Made by a program: the position numbers and the translations under genes | Shown here: piece by piece, positions 43,451 to 53,062 of the stretch | Layout of the letters: every line of letters begins with the position of its first letter | Numbering within the stretch: the stretch's first letter is position 1 | NCBI RefSeq assembly: GCF_013033515.1 | Contig: NZ_WQEG01000001.1 | Coordinates: 1 to 64,000 of the forward strand | Length of the DNA: 64,000 nucleotides | Source of the DNA: Ruegeria sp. HKCCA6707 | GTDB taxonomy: Bacteria > Pseudomonadota > Alphaproteobacteria > Rhodobacterales > Rhodobacteraceae | Direction: 5' to 3' | The notes under the pieces: generated by a model | What the model was told of the DNA's origin: nothing | What the model saw: the letters and a program-made list of their open reading frames with translations, nothing else | The model's database searches: none

Positions 43451-44518
43451 ATGGCGGATCTTCTGACGATGAGCGACAAGAAAAACGCAGACAAGCAAAA
43501 GGCGCTCGACAGCGCGCTGGCCCAGATCGAACGGCAGTTCGGCAAAGGCTCGATCATGAAGCTGGGCGAGGACGCCAAGCAGGATATCGAAGCCAGCTCA
43601 ACCGGGTCGCTGGGCCTGGATATTGCGCTGGGTATCGGTGGTTTGCCGATGGGCCGGATTGTTGAGATTTATGGCCCGGAAAGTTCGGGTAAAACGACGC
43701 TGACTCTGCATTGCATTGCCGAGCAGCAAAAACGCGGTGGTGTCTGCGCCTTTGTTGACGCCGAACACGCGCTGGATCCGCAATATGCCCGCAAGTTGGG
43801 TGTTGATCTTGACGAACTGCTGATCTCGCAACCCGACACCGGCGAACAAGCGCTTGAGATCACCGATACTCTGGTGCGCTCGGGGGCGGTGAATATGGTC
43901 ATCGTAGACTCGGTCGCGGCACTGACGCCGAAGTCCGAGCTTGAGGGTGACATGGGCGACAGCAGTGTTGGCGTGCAAGCCCGTTTGATGAGCCAGGCGA
44001 TGCGCAAGCTGACCGGCTCGATCAGCCGTTCGAACTGTATGGTTATCTTTATCAACCAGATTCGCATGAAAATCGGCGTGATGTTCGGCAGCCCTGAAAC
44101 CACAACCGGGGGCAACGCGCTGAAATTCTACAGCTCGGTCCGCCTGGATATCCGCCGCATCGGTGCGATCAAGGACCGCGATGAAGTGGTCGGCAACCAG
44201 ACCCGCGTAAAGGTCGTCAAGAACAAGGTGGCACCACCCTTCAAACAGGTCGAATTCGACATCATGTATGGTGAAGGCATCTCGAAGATGGGTGAGCTAT
44301 TGGATCTGGGCGTCAAGGCGGGCGTGGTCGAGAAATCGGGCTCGTGGTTCAGCTATGGTGATGAGCGGATTGGGCAGGGGCGTGAGAACGCCAAGCAATA
44401 TCTGCGCGACAATTCCTCCATTGCGTTTGAGATCGAGGACAAGATCCGCGCGGCACATGGGCTTGATTTCGACATGCCACCCGGCGCGGCAGAGGATGAC
44501 GACATCCTCGAAGCGTGA
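43451..44518 (+). CDS. recA: Recombinase A
   Basis: A 355-residue RecA, the strand-exchange recombinase and LexA co-protease. Walker A is GPESSGKTT, the conserved [13 protein letters not shown] and [14 protein letters not shown] (Walker B) follow, then L1/L2 DNA-binding loops around [19 protein letters not shown] and [21 protein letters not shown]. The acidic C-terminal tail (AEDDDILEA) is typical. Starts at ATG 43451 ([12 protein letters not shown]); the in-frame ATG at 43469 is an alternative. Controlled by the SOS box upstream and closed by its own terminator, so it is monocistronic. Confidence 0.98.
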   Translation: MADLLTMSDKKNADKQKALDSALAQIERQFGKGSIMKLGEDAKQDIEASSTGSLGLDIALGIGGLPMGRIVEIYGPESSGKTTLTLHCIAEQQKRGGVCAFVDAEHALDPQYARKLGVDLDELLISQPDTGEQALEITDTLVRSGAVNMVIVDSVAALTPKSELEGDMGDSSVGVQARLMSQAMRKLTGSISRSNCMVIFINQIRMKIGVMFGSPETTTGGNALKFYSSVRLDIRRIGAIKDRDEVVGNQTRVKVVKNKVAPPFKQVEFDIMYGEGISKMGELLDLGVKAGVVEKSGSWFSYGDERIGQGRENAKQYLRDNSSIAFEIEDKIRAAHGLDFDMPPGAAEDDDILEA

Positions 44519-44583
44519 AGGTTGCTGACGGGAACAGCTTAAATCCCCCGGCACTTCGACGGTGCTGAGAATACGTGGAGCAG

Positions 44584-44609
44584 GGCGGTCCAAACGGGCC
44601 GCCTTGTTT
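44584..44609 (+). terminator. Rho-independent terminator of recA
   Basis: GGCGGTCC and GGGCCGCC form an 8-bp stem (one T-G) with an AAAC loop, followed by TTGTTT. It lies 65 bases after the recA stop and 87 bases before alaS. Confidence 0.8.
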
Positions 44610-44696
44610 CGTATCCGGTCATCTGGGCTGTGGACAGTCTGAATCCGGGGGGATAAACCTGCGAAAACCAAGATTTCTGCGCGCCGAGAGAGCCCC

Positions 44697-47369
44697 ATGC
44701 CCAACCTGAACGATATCCGATCAACCTTTTTGAATTATTTTGAAAAACAGGGGCATGAGGTCGTGGCGTCCAGCCCTCTGGTGCCGCGCAACGATCCGAC
44801 GCTGATGTTTGTCAACTCGGGCATGGTGCAGTTCAAGAACCTGTTCACCGGCCTTGAGACACGGGACTATAAACGCGCGACCACGGCGCAGAAATGTGTA
44901 CGTGCCGGCGGCAAGCACAATGACCTTGATAATGTCGGCTATACCGCGCGCCACCATACATTCTTTGAAATGCTGGGGAATTTCTCGTTTGGCGACTATT
45001 TCAAACATGAGGCCATCCCCTTTGCCTGGAACCTGATCACCAAGGAATACGGCATCGACAAAAGCCGCCTGCTGACCACGGTTTACCACACCGATGACGA
45101 GGCGTTTGAGATCTGGAAGAAGGTCGGCGTGCCCGAAGATCGGATCATTCGCATCGCCACCAGCGACAATTTCTGGCAGATGGGCCCGACCGGCCCCTGC
45201 GGTCCCTGCACCGAAATTTTCTACGATCACGGCGACCATATCTGGGGCGGCCCTCCGGGTTCACCCGAAGAAGATGGCGACCGGTTTATCGAGATCTGGA
45301 ACGTCGTTTTCATGCAGAACGAACAGTTCGAGGACGGCTCGATGGTCGAACTTGACATGCAGTCGATTGACACCGGGATGGGGTTGGAGCGGATTGGTGC
45401 GTTGCTTCAGGGCAGCCACGACAATTACGACACGGATCTGTTCAAAACCCTGATCGAGGCGTCGGCCGAGGCGACCGGTGTTGATCCTTACGGCGACCAG
45501 AACGTGCATCATCGGGTGATTGCAGACCATTTGCGCTCGACCTCGTTTCTGATCGCCGATGGGGTGATGCCAAGCAATGACGGGCGCGGCTATGTGCTGC
45601 GCCGCATCATGCGCCGCGCTATGCGCCACGCACACCTGCTGGGGGCCAAAGACCCGGTCATGCACCGTCTTGTATCAACTCTGGTGCAGCTGATGGGCGG
45701 CCATTATACCGAACTGTCTCAGGCGCAGCCATTGATCGAAGAAACGCTGCTTTTGGAGGAAACTCGATTCAAGCAAACGCTGGATCGCGGGCTCAAACTG
45801 CTGGATGACGAAGTGTCGGGCCTGGCTGAAGGTGCACCTTTGTCGGGTGAGGCGGCGTTCAAACTCTATGACACATACGGCTTCCCGCTGGACCTGACCC
45901 AGGATGCGCTGCGTGAAAAAGGCCGTGAGGTCGACACAGATGGGTTTGATGCGGCTATGGCGGAACAAAAGGCCAAGGCTCGCGCGGCCTGGGCCGGGTC
46001 TGGCGAGGCTGCGGATCAGGCCGTTTGGTTTGATGTGCTCGACTATGCCGGGGCCACCGATTTCCTGGGCTACGACACCGAAAACGCCGAGGCGCAGGTG
46101 GCAGCCTTGATCGTCGATGGCGCACAGGCGGACAGTATCAGCGCAGGCCAAGAGGCCTGGGTCGTGGTTAATCAGACCCCATTCTATGGCGAGGCTGGCG
46201 GTCAGATCGGTGACACTGGTGAGCTGCGCCGTCTGGAAGATCGCGAGCATGTTTGCCGGGTGACGGACACCAGAAAATTTGCCGATGGCAAGGTCTATGG
46301 CCACAAGGTCACCGTCGAATCCGGCACGCTTTCCAAAGGCGACGGGATCGCACTGGAGGTTGATCATGCCCGCCGGTCTTCCATCCGCGCCAACCACTCG
46401 GCCACGCACCTGCTGCACGAAGCACTGCGCGAGACACTGGGGGATCACGTGGCGCAGCGCGGCTCGTTGAACGCCGCGGACCGGCTGCGGTTCGACTTTA
46501 GCCATTCCAAGGCACTGAGCCTGGAAGAGATCCAGAAGGTCGAGCGTGAAGTCAATGATTTCATTCGGCAAAACTCGGCTGTGGAAACAAGGATCATGAC
46601 TCCTGACGATGCGCGAGCCCTGGGAGCTCAGGCGCTGTTTGGCGAGAAATATGGTGATGAAGTCCGCGTTGTTTCGATGGGCAAGGCGCCGACCGGCAAA
46701 GGGCAAGATGGAGAAACCTGGTCGATTGAACTCTGCGGTGGCACCCATGTGCGCCAGACCGGTGACATCGGCACCTTTGTTGTGCTGGGCGACAGCGCCA
46801 GCAGTGCAGGTGTGCGCCGGATCGAAGCGCTGACCGGCGATGAGGCCTTCCGCTATCTCTCGGCGCAGGATCACCGGCTGGCGCAGGTCGCGTTGGAGCT
46901 TAAAGCGCAACCTGACGATGTGGTGCCGCGTGTCAAAGCGTTGCTGGATGAGCGCAAGGCCTTGCAGAACGAAGTGGCCCAACTGCGCCGTGATTTGGCA
47001 ATGGCCGGCGGGGCCGGGCAGGGTGGCGGTGCCGAGGCGCGCGACATCAACGGGGTGGCCTTTCTGGCGCAGGCGCTCACAGGTGTGTCTGGCAAGGACC
47101 TGCCGTCGCTGATCGACGAACACAAAGCGCGGCTGCAATCGGGTGCGGTTCTGTTGATTGCAGATACGGGCGGCAAAGCTGCTGTCGCTGCCGGTGTGAC
47201 GCCAGACCTGACCGACAAGATATCCGCTGTTGATTTGGTCAAGGCCGCAGTGGTCGAGCTGGGCGGCAAGGGGGGCGGTGGTCGCCCGGACATGGCCCAA
47301 GGCGGTGGCAAGGATGCGTCGAACACCGAAGCCGCGATCAAGGCCGCAGAACAGGTATTGGGAGGGTAA
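44697..47369 (+). CDS. alaS: Alanyl-tRNA synthetase
   Basis: An 890-residue class II synthetase that charges tRNA-Ala. Order: catalytic core (about 1-250, with [31 protein letters not shown] and the motif-2 arginine region [16 protein letters not shown]), tRNA-recognition middle (about 250-460), editing domain with the zinc-binding [12 protein letters not shown] and [13 protein letters not shown] (about 560-680) and the C-terminal oligomerisation/C-Ala domain (about 760-890). Full length with all motifs. Its own ATG follows only a weak ribosome-binding site. The next small gene follows its stop by one base. Confidence 0.98.
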   Translation: MPNLNDIRSTFLNYFEKQGHEVVASSPLVPRNDPTLMFVNSGMVQFKNLFTGLETRDYKRATTAQKCVRAGGKHNDLDNVGYTARHHTFFEMLGNFSFGDYFKHEAIPFAWNLITKEYGIDKSRLLTTVYHTDDEAFEIWKKVGVPEDRIIRIATSDNFWQMGPTGPCGPCTEIFYDHGDHIWGGPPGSPEEDGDRFIEIWNVVFMQNEQFEDGSMVELDMQSIDTGMGLERIGALLQGSHDNYDTDLFKTLIEASAEATGVDPYGDQNVHHRVIADHLRSTSFLIADGVMPSNDGRGYVLRRIMRRAMRHAHLLGAKDPVMHRLVSTLVQLMGGHYTELSQAQPLIEETLLLEETRFKQTLDRGLKLLDDEVSGLAEGAPLSGEAAFKLYDTYGFPLDLTQDALREKGREVDTDGFDAAMAEQKAKARAAWAGSGEAADQAVWFDVLDYAGATDFLGYDTENAEAQVAALIVDGAQADSISAGQEAWVVVNQTPFYGEAGGQIGDTGELRRLEDREHVCRVTDTRKFADGKVYGHKVTVESGTLSKGDGIALEVDHARRSSIRANHSATHLLHEALRETLGDHVAQRGSLNAADRLRFDFSHSKALSLEEIQKVEREVNDFIRQNSAVETRIMTPDDARALGAQALFGEKYGDEVRVVSMGKAPTGKGQDGETWSIELCGGTHVRQTGDIGTFVVLGDSASSAGVRRIEALTGDEAFRYLSAQDHRLAQVALELKAQPDDVVPRVKALLDERKALQNEVAQLRRDLAMAGGAGQGGGAEARDINGVAFLAQALTGVSGKDLPSLIDEHKARLQSGAVLLIADTGGKAAVAAGVTPDLTDKISAVDLVKAAVVELGGKGGGGRPDMAQGGGKDASNTEAAIKAAEQVLGG

Positions 47370-47370
47370 G

Positions 47371-47658
47371 ATGGCTGCACTTTGGATTGCACATGTCACT
47401 GTGACAGACGCGGAAGCATACGGAAAATATGCTGAACTGGCTGGCCCAGCAATCGCGGCCCATGGCGGACATTTCATCGCGCGGGCAGCGCGTTATGTAC
47501 AACTGGAAGGCAAAGAGCGCCCACGCAACGTCGTGGCAAAGTTTCCGTCGGTGGAAGCGGCGGTGGAATGCTATAACTCAGACGCCTATCAAGAAGCCCT
47601 TTCCCATGCGCGAGGGGCAAGCGAGCGCGAATTGATGGTGGTCGAGATCACCGAATAG
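47371..47658 (+). CDS. DUF1330 family protein
   Basis: A 95-residue protein with a dimeric alpha/beta-barrel (ferredoxin-like) fold as in the DUF1330 family: AALWIAHVTVTDAEAYGKYAEL at the start, GGHFIARAARYVQLEG in the middle and VVAKFPSVEAAVECYNSDAYQEA near the end. No known enzymatic function. GGAGGG lies seven bases before the ATG. It begins one base after the alaS stop, so it is co-transcribed; the reason for the association is unknown. A longer upstream reading is inside alaS and rejected. Confidence 0.88.
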   Translation: MAALWIAHVTVTDAEAYGKYAELAGPAIAAHGGHFIARAARYVQLEGKERPRNVVAKFPSVEAAVECYNSDAYQEALSHARGASERELMVVEITE

Positions 47659-47995
47659 GAAGCACTTGGGCGCGCTGACCGGTTCCAACCTGACGAATCT
47701 GCGTTTTGCAGACGGCGATTTCGCATTTCCGTTGGCCGACGGGGTGCGTCTGAGCGTCTTTGGTTAAGATTAAGTAATTTAACGATATTTTACGAATTTG
47801 TCGCTCAAATTGTGTCATGGCCTGCCACGATGATGCACCGAAATGGCCATGAAGTTGATCGGGATTCCGCCGCTTTTCAGGACCAACCTGTCATAACCAT
47901 TGCGGTTGGCGAAATGTTCAGGAATACTTTCTGGAATACGAATGTATTGTGATTTTGCCAAACGCCTAAACGGACTGACGCCTGGGGGGACTGTC
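47659..47995. other. Intergenic region before the cysteine peptidase gene
   Basis: No supported gene in 337 bases. An AT-rich block around 47765-47800 is the likely promoter of the peptidase gene. A minus-strand frame of 85 codons overlapping the start of that gene is treated as a shadow. No clear terminator for the alaS operon is visible. Confidence 0.5.
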
Positions 47996-48607
47996 ATGCT
48001 TTTCGTTGGCACGAGGGACAAAAGCTTTTTGAAACGAGGGGTTGCCCTGCTGGGTGCGGCCCTTTTTTGCATGGGTACATCTGGACTGCCCTCTACGGCC
48101 GTTGCGTCCGGGACTGCGTTTTTGCCGGTCGTTTCCGCATCGCCACCGCCTTCGGGCGCTCTCCAACTTTGCGATCAGTATAGCTGGGCTTGTGCCAGCG
48201 CGACTTCGGTCTCGATGTCGGGTGAGCGCGAGATGGAATTGGTCAGGCGGATCAATCGACATGTGAATGCGTCGACCCGGGAAGTTACCGATCAATCTCA
48301 GTACCGAATGCAAGAACGCTGGGCTTTGCCCACAAGGCGCGGCGGTGACTGCGAAGATTTTGCGTTGCTCAAAAAGCGTGAGTTGATCCGAGCAGGGATC
48401 GACCCCAGCAAGCTATTGATCGCGACGGTTCTGGACAGAAAGCGAAACGCACACGCGGTATTGGTCTATCGTTCAAGCCAGGGAGATTTGGTACTGGATA
48501 ACTTGACCAATCGTATCAAGCCTTGGTCTGTAACGCGCTACTTGTTTCTGAGGATGCAGGATCCCAGGCAACCGCGAAACTGGGTTGGTGTCTACCTGCA
48601 AAGCTGA
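47996..48607 (+). CDS. Transglutaminase-like cysteine peptidase (BTLCP, DUF920)
   Basis: A 203-residue exported protein of the bacterial transglutaminase-like cysteine proteinase family (LapG relatives). The signal peptide runs from MLFVGTRDKS through a hydrophobic core to about residue 35 (AVASG). The catalytic triad is visible: Cys in RRGGDCEDFALLK, His in KRNAHAVLVYR and Asp in LVLDNL. A Trp before the Cys (QERWALPTRRGG) is also conserved. GGGGGGA precedes the ATG at 47996; upstream in-frame starts lack a signal peptide. LapG-type members cleave surface adhesins at di-alanine sites under c-di-GMP control, but no LapD or RTX adhesin is encoded here. It is convergent with the charged-helix protein. 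Confidence 0.88.
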   Translation: MLFVGTRDKSFLKRGVALLGAALFCMGTSGLPSTAVASGTAFLPVVSASPPPSGALQLCDQYSWACASATSVSMSGEREMELVRRINRHVNASTREVTDQSQYRMQERWALPTRRGGDCEDFALLKKRELIRAGIDPSKLLIATVLDRKRNAHAVLVYRSSQGDLVLDNLTNRIKPWSVTRYLFLRMQDPRQPRNWVGVYLQS

Positions 48608-48718
48608 CGCCGCCATCGCTCATCAAGGAACAATTCGGCGGCGCCGTGTGGGTGTTTGATAGGTGGGTCAGGCAACTCGCGATTGCGATGCTTTGCCTCG
48701 GAAGCAAACTGTTACTGT

Positions 48719-49504
48719 TTACTTTTTGCCTTCCTTAGCTTTCCCGCCTTTTCCTTTGCCGTGGCTCTTCTCGCCTTTGCCCTCGTAGCCTTCTTTTTTA
48801 CGCTCTTCTTTCTTTTTTTCTTCGCGCTTTTCTTCCTTGCGTTCTTCTTTACGCTTCTCTTCTTTTTCTTCCTTACGCTCTTCTTCGCGCTTCTCTTCTT
48901 TTTCTTCCTTACGCTCTTCTTCGCGCTCTTCTTCTTTTTCTTCCTTGCGCTCTTCTTCGCGCTCTTCTTCTCTTTCTTCCTCACGCTCTTCTTCACGTTC
49001 TTCTTCTCTTTCTTCCTCACGCTCTTCTTCACGTTCGGATCCAGTGTCGTCTCCGCCGCCGTTTGTGCCGGTATCGCTGGAAGATCCGCCGCCGCCATTC
49101 GAACCGCCACCAGAGGTGCCGCCGCCGCCGGTGTTCGCAGTATTTTCGTTTTCGCCGGTGGTTTCGCCGAAGTTGTCTGCGCCATTCTCGTCGGCAGGGC
49201 CATCACCCGACCGGTTGTCGGCTGCGCCCGATACTGATGAGGTCGGGAAGTCGGTCAGCACAGCTGCAAACGGTGCACATTCCGATGCAGTGCGGGCGAC
49301 AATGTCGTCAAAATCGGGACGTTTCTGCAGGTATTTGATAAGGCCGGTTGTTACTACTTTGCATTCGCACAAGGTCTGCGTTGCCACGGATTGTTTTCCG
49401 GTCGCGACCGTACATCTTTGATCGGCATAGGCGGGAGCAGACATAACAAACGGGATAGTCGCACTGGTCAGTACAACAGAAAGCAATTTGGATTTGATGC
49501 GCAT
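48719..49504 (-). CDS. Secreted protein with cysteine-containing domain and Glu/Arg/Lys single helix
   Basis: A 261-residue protein that I do not recognise. Layout: signal peptide cleaved after AYA (about residue 27); small domain (28-90) with four cysteines, Cys31, Cys46, Cys48 and Cys76, suggesting two disulfides; acidic spacer (90-125); Gly/Ser linker (126-156); an uninterrupted charged stretch of EEER and KEEK units (157-238), the pattern of a stable single alpha helix in ER/K proteins; and a Gly/Lys tail (239-261, GKGEKSHGKGKGGKAKEGKK) with net positive charge. I take the ATG at 49504 because AGGAGA precedes it; an ATG 21 bases upstream contains that site. No known enzyme motif. It converges on the transglutaminase-like peptidase. 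Confidence 0.72.
   Translation of the reverse strand: MRIKSKLLSVVLTSATIPFVMSAPAYADQRCTVATGKQSVATQTLCECKVVTTGLIKYLQKRPDFDDIVARTASECAPFAAVLTDFPTSSVSGAADNRSGDGPADENGADNFGETTGENENTANTGGGGTSGGGSNGGGGSSSDTGTNGGGDDTGSEREEEREEEREEEREEEREEEREEEREEERKEEKEEEREEERKEEKEEKREEERKEEKEEKRKEERKEEKREEKKKEERKKEGYEGKGEKSHGKGKGGKAKEGKK
48791..49036 (-). repeat. Polypurine coding repeat (EEER/KEEK units)
   Basis: The region coding for the charged helix is nearly all purine on the minus strand, interrupted mainly at Arg codons. It is built of 12-base units that combine into imperfect 36-base tandem repeats; the copies nearest the linker (about 48960-49035) are the most alike, and Lys codons increase towards the tail. 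Such tracts are prone to slippage and length change. Confidence 0.8.
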
Positions 49505-49679
49505 GGCGCTTCTCCTGGAACTCATAAACTCGACTGCGACGACTGATACAGATTCAGGCAAAGCGCTTATATGAACAGCGTCACACTTTGGCCGCAAATA
49601 CACCTTCGTAATGCCAGACTTTCAAGACGACGCAAGTTCAAGAACCAGCGGTCGGACACTTGAATTCCGGAAAAATGAG

Positions 49680-49725
49680 TAAAAAAAGGGCGCTAAGACC
49701 TTATACTATATAGGGTCTTGGCGCC
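49680..49725 (-). terminator. Rho-independent terminator of typA
   Basis: Read on the minus strand, GGCGC-C-AAGACC and GGTCTT-A-GCGCC form a 12-bp stem (one G-T) around a 13-base AT-rich loop, followed by CCTTTTTTTA. It lies 67 bases after the typA stop codon. Confidence 0.92.
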
Positions 49726-49792
49726 TGATTGTTTCTCCATATGTGGGCAAAAATGCAACATATGGGTGATTGTGGCCGTCCTAGAAACGGCG

Positions 49793-51610
49793 TTACGAGG
49801 CCTTGGACATGCGTTTACGCTCGTGCGGATCAAGGTATCGCTTGCGCAAACGCACTACATTTGGCGTCACTTCGACCAACTCGTCATCGTCGATATAGGC
49901 GATGGCCTCTTCCAGTGAAAACTGCACATGCGGTGTCAGGCGAACAGCGTCGTCCGATCCGCTGGCGCGCACGTTGGTCAGTTTCTTGCCCTTAAGCGGG
50001 TTCACTTCAAGATCATTGTCGCGCGAATGCTCTCCAATGATCATGCCTTGATAGACTTCGACCTGCGGACCCACGAACATCCGTCCGCGCTCTTCCAGGT
50101 TCCACAGCGCATAAGCCACGGCCTGACCTTTCTCCATCGAGATCAGAACGCCTGCGCGGCGCCCTGGGATCGGGCCTTTATGCGGGGCCCAATCATGGAA
50201 CACGCGGTTCAGAACGCCGGTGCCACGGGTATCGGTCAGGAACTCCCCGTGATAGCCGATCAACCCGCGCGACGGCACATGAGCGATGATGCGGGTTTTG
50301 CCTGCGCCGGCTGGGCGCATCTCGACCAGTTCGCCTTTGCGCGCGCCGGTGATCTTTTCGATGACAGAGCCCGAATATTCGTCATCCACATCGATCGTGA
50401 CCTCTTCGATGGGTTCCAGACGTTGGCCGTTTTCCTCGCGGAACAGAACCTGCGGGCGCGAGATGCTAAGCTCGAACCCTTCGCGACGCATGTTCTCGAT
50501 CAGAACACCCATCTGCAATTCGCCACGTCCGGCAACTTCGAATGCCTCGCCGCCCGGAGTGTCGGTGATGCGGATAGCCACGTTGGATTCGGCCTCTTTC
50601 ATCAATCGATCCCGGATAACGCGCGATTGCACCTTTTTGCCATCGCGCCCGGCCAGCGGGGAATCGTTGATACCAAAGGTTACAGTGATGGTGGGTGGAT
50701 CGATCGGCTGCGCGGGAAGGGCTTCTTCCACTTGGGGGGCCACCAGAGAATCGGCGACAGTGGCTTTGCTCATTCCGGCAATGGTGACGATGTCGCCCGC
50801 TTCGGCCTGATCGATGGGCTGTTGCGAGAGACCGCGGAAGGCCAGAATTTTTGAGGCGCGGAAGTTTTCGATCAGCGTACCATCCCGGCTAAGCGCCTTG
50901 AGCGTATCACCGGCTTTCAGAGTGCCGCTTTCGACGCGACCGGTCAGGATACGACCGATGAAGGGATCGCTGCCCAGAGTGGTGGCGAGCATACGGAAGG
51001 GTTCGTCTTTCTTGTCCACCTGTTTCGGGGCCGGGACGTGATCGACGATCAGGTCAAACAACGCACTCAGATCCTTGCGCGGCCCGTCCAACTCCATATC
51101 CGCCCAGCCCGACCGGCCCGAGGCATACATGGAGGGGAAATCCAGCTGGTCGTCATCGGCACCGAGATTGGCGAACAGGTCAAAGCACTCATCCAGGGCC
51201 CGGTCAGGCTCTGCGTCTGGCTTGTCGACCTTGTTCAGCACCACGATGGGGCGCAAACCCAGGGCCAGCGCTTTGGAGGTGACAAACTTGGTCTGTGGCA
51301 TCGGGCCTTCGGCCGCGTCGACCAGCAGAACAACGCCGTCAACCATGCTGAGGATCCGTTCGACCTCTCCGCCAAAGTCGGCGTGGCCGGGGGTGTCGAC
51401 AATGTTGATGCGCGTGTCTTTCCACTCGACACTTGTTGCCTTCGCCAGAATGGTGATGCCGCGCTCGCGTTCCAGATCGTTGCTGTCCATGGCGCGCTCG
51501 GCGACCGCCTGGTTTTCCCGGAACGCACCGGATTGTTTGAGCAGCTCATCCACCAGGGTCGTTTTGCCGTGGTCCACGTGAGCGATGATTGCGATATTGC
51601 GCAGGTCCAT
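49793..51610 (-). CDS. typA: Ribosome-associated GTPase TypA/BipA
   Basis: A 605-residue translational GTPase that supports 50S subunit assembly and growth under stress or cold. G1 is [10 protein letters not shown]3 [10 protein letters not shown]4 NKVDKPDA. Domain 2 begins near 200 ([16 protein letters not shown]), and the C-terminal EF-G-like and BipA-specific domains include [21 protein letters not shown] and the conserved [17 protein letters not shown]. Full length and standard start ([18 protein letters not shown]). Monocistronic by its strong terminator. Confidence 0.97.
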   Translation of the reverse strand: MDLRNIAIIAHVDHGKTTLVDELLKQSGAFRENQAVAERAMDSNDLERERGITILAKATSVEWKDTRINIVDTPGHADFGGEVERILSMVDGVVLLVDAAEGPMPQTKFVTSKALALGLRPIVVLNKVDKPDAEPDRALDECFDLFANLGADDDQLDFPSMYASGRSGWADMELDGPRKDLSALFDLIVDHVPAPKQVDKKDEPFRMLATTLGSDPFIGRILTGRVESGTLKAGDTLKALSRDGTLIENFRASKILAFRGLSQQPIDQAEAGDIVTIAGMSKATVADSLVAPQVEEALPAQPIDPPTITVTFGINDSPLAGRDGKKVQSRVIRDRLMKEAESNVAIRITDTPGGEAFEVAGRGELQMGVLIENMRREGFELSISRPQVLFREENGQRLEPIEEVTIDVDDEYSGSVIEKITGARKGELVEMRPAGAGKTRIIAHVPSRGLIGYHGEFLTDTRGTGVLNRVFHDWAPHKGPIPGRRAGVLISMEKGQAVAYALWNLEERGRMFVGPQVEVYQGMIIGEHSRDNDLEVNPLKGKKLTNVRASGSDDAVRLTPHVQFSLEEAIAYIDDDELVEVTPNVVRLRKRYLDPHERKRMSKAS

Positions 51611-51884
51611 GAGAGGTCAGCCTTTGAACGGAAAGTTGCCGCGCGCATAACGCGGCTTGGACCAAACTTCCAGCCCAAACGCGCGTTCAGCGACCGAAGC
51701 GTTGGAAAAACGCAAATAGCACAGAGGACAGATTAGAAACGAAGCAGATTTTGGAGCGGTTGGGCTAACCCATTGGCGTCAAGTTTACCATAGGTCAGGG
51801 AAACCAGACTTTTCGAAGCATTAACATCTATGGTAGAGGTGTCGTTATTAAATAGTGCTTTGATTTTTATGAGTATTTTTAGAC

Positions 51885-51986
51885 ATGACGATATTTGTTA
51901 AATCCGTCATAACCGTGTCGGTTCTGATCGTGGCAATTGGGTGGCTTGCAGACGGGGGGTCCGTCTATTCTATTGCAATCCGTTGA
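51885..51986 (+). CDS. Possible 33-residue hydrophobic peptide
   Basis: ATG to TGA encodes 33 residues with a hydrophobic core (VITVSVLIVAIGWLA) that could be a single membrane helix. It sits in the otherwise empty 480-base gap between typA and a small convergent gene, with an AT-rich, promoter-like stretch (51845-51880) before it and a terminator 46 bases after it. The ribosome-binding site is poor, and no homology is known to me. The rest of the gap (51611-51844) shows nothing I can support beyond the typA promoter area. Confidence 0.3.
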   Translation: MTIFVKSVITVSVLIVAIGWLADGGSVYSIAIR

Positions 51987-52031
51987 TGTTGAACGGTTTT
52001 ATTGTTTTGTGGTTGTCGCGTCGTAACCGGT

Positions 52032-52059
52032 GAAAAAGGAGCCTTCGGGCTCCTTTTTC
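52032..52059. terminator. Bidirectional rho-independent terminator
   Basis: AAAAAGGAGCC-TTCG-GGCTCCTTTTT: a perfect stem with a UUCG tetraloop and T-runs on both strands. It ends the minus-strand hydrolase/hypothetical operon (35 bases after its stop) and could also end any plus-strand transcript from the gap. Confidence 0.93.
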
Positions 52060-52093
52060 ATTGTGCATCTTCCATCCTGTTGAACGGTTCAGC

Positions 52094-52339
52094 TTATTGT
52101 TTTTCGATTGCTTTTTGTTTTGTCCGGTATTGTGACAGGCGTTTCACGACAAACTGCCGCGCCTTGCGTTCGGCCAGCCTAACTCGAATTTCGGTCAGAA
52201 AGGCCTCTTCCAATGTTTGGGACGACGCTCCCAACAGGTCGCCCACCTCGACAAAGAAGCGGTCGTCGCCGGTTTCATCCATGACTTTCAACGTGTCTTC
52301 CGCAAGTCGGGCGGCGAGGGTCGAAACCGTATCGGACAT
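52094..52339 (-). CDS. Small hypothetical protein
   Basis: An 81-residue soluble protein, mostly helical: acidic first half (AEDTLKVMDETGDDRFFVEVGDLLG) and basic C-terminus (RVRLAERKARQFVVKRLSQYRTKQKAIEKQ). I do not recognise it. It is coupled to the alpha/beta hydrolase upstream, sharing one base of start and stop (52339), and ends near the bidirectional terminator, so it is a real operon member with fair likelihood. Confidence 0.72.
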   Translation of the reverse strand: MSDTVSTLAARLAEDTLKVMDETGDDRFFVEVGDLLGASSQTLEEAFLTEIRVRLAERKARQFVVKRLSQYRTKQKAIEKQ

Positions 52340-52992
52340 CAGCGCGTGTTCTCGGTCAGGCGGCGTTTTACATAGTCGGTCACATCAGTCATCAACGTCT
52401 CCATGTGACGATCCTGGAAGAAGTGATCGGCTCCTTCGACCTCATTGTGAGTGATGGTGATCCCTTTTTGCTCATGCAACTTGTCGACCAATGCCGCAGT
52501 ATCTGCGGGCGGGGCCACACGGTCGGATGAGCCGTTGATGATCAGGCCCGACGACGGGCAGGGGGCGAGGAACGAGAAATCATACATATTGGCCGGGGGC
52601 GAAACGCTGATAAAGCCGGTGATCTCGGGGCGGCGCATCAGCAATTGCATCCCGATCCACGCGCCAAAGGAAAAGCCTGCAACCCAACAATGCTTGGAGT
52701 TGTTGTTCATCGACTGAAGGTAGTCCAGCGCCGAGGCTGCATCGCTCAACTCGCCCACACCCTGGTCGTATTCGCCTTGGCTGCGACCCACACCACGGAA
52801 GTTAAAGCGCAATACGGTGAAACCCATATTATAGAACGCATAGTGCAGGTTATAGACCACCTTGTTGTTCATGGTCCCGCCGAATTGGGGGTGCGGATGC
52901 AGCACGATGGCGATCGGTGCGTCTTTTTCCTTTTGCGGGTGGTAGCGGCCTTCCAGGCGGCCTTCGGGTCCGGGAAAAATCACCTCGGGCAT
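52339..52992 (-). CDS. Alpha/beta hydrolase
   Basis: A 217-residue cytoplasmic alpha/beta hydrolase related to the YfbR-like dienelactone-hydrolase-type esterases of proteobacteria. The nucleophile elbow is GFSFGAWIG, the oxyanion-hole region HPHPQFGGTMNN, the acid is in INGSSDRVAPP and the histidine in EVEGADHFFQDR. The RFNFRGVGRSQG segment is typical of this subgroup. Substrate unknown. It diverges from the iscR-suf operon; their shared upstream region contains an Irr/ICE-like palindrome centred 79 bases from this start, so it might be iron-regulated as well. Confidence 0.87.
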   Translation of the reverse strand: MPEVIFPGPEGRLEGRYHPQKEKDAPIAIVLHPHPQFGGTMNNKVVYNLHYAFYNMGFTVLRFNFRGVGRSQGEYDQGVGELSDAASALDYLQSMNNNSKHCWVAGFSFGAWIGMQLLMRRPEITGFISVSPPANMYDFSFLAPCPSSGLIINGSSDRVAPPADTAALVDKLHEQKGITITHNEVEGADHFFQDRHMETLMTDVTDYVKRRLTENTR

Positions 52993-53062
52993 GAGTGCTT
53001 TCGTCCTGTCTCTTTTTTAACGCGTCTTCAGCGGGACTATCTTGACGATAATCGTCGGGCAC

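Noticed and set aside
43139..43498. N-terminal extension of the sulfotransferase by 120 residues
   Set aside because: It would overlap the recA start and the SOS box, and the extra residues do not match the family; the P-loop begins directly after the ATG at 43138.
45675..47477. 600-codon minus-strand frame over alaS
   Set aside because: Long open antisense frames are common in high-GC genes; alaS is complete with all motifs.
47815..48072. 85-codon minus-strand frame overlapping the cysteine peptidase start
   Set aside because: It is antisense to the signal peptide of a well-supported gene, with no ribosome-binding site and no recognisable features.
48791..49036. Possible CRISPR-like or satellite array
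   Set aside because: The repeats are in frame, contiguous without spacers and encode the charged helix, so they are a coding repeat.
48712..49206. Lys/Arg-rich minus-strand frame (KKSVRKKEKK repeats)
   Set aside because: It is a shifted-frame reading of the same repeat and has no own start region or upstream domain.
48656..49237. Apparent Phe/Leu-rich multi-helix membrane protein on the plus strand
   Set aside because: It is the reverse complement of the EEER/KEEK repeat: purine-rich Glu/Lys codons read as Phe/Leu on the other strand. It lacks loops and any start signal, while the minus strand has a signal peptide and a ribosome-binding site.
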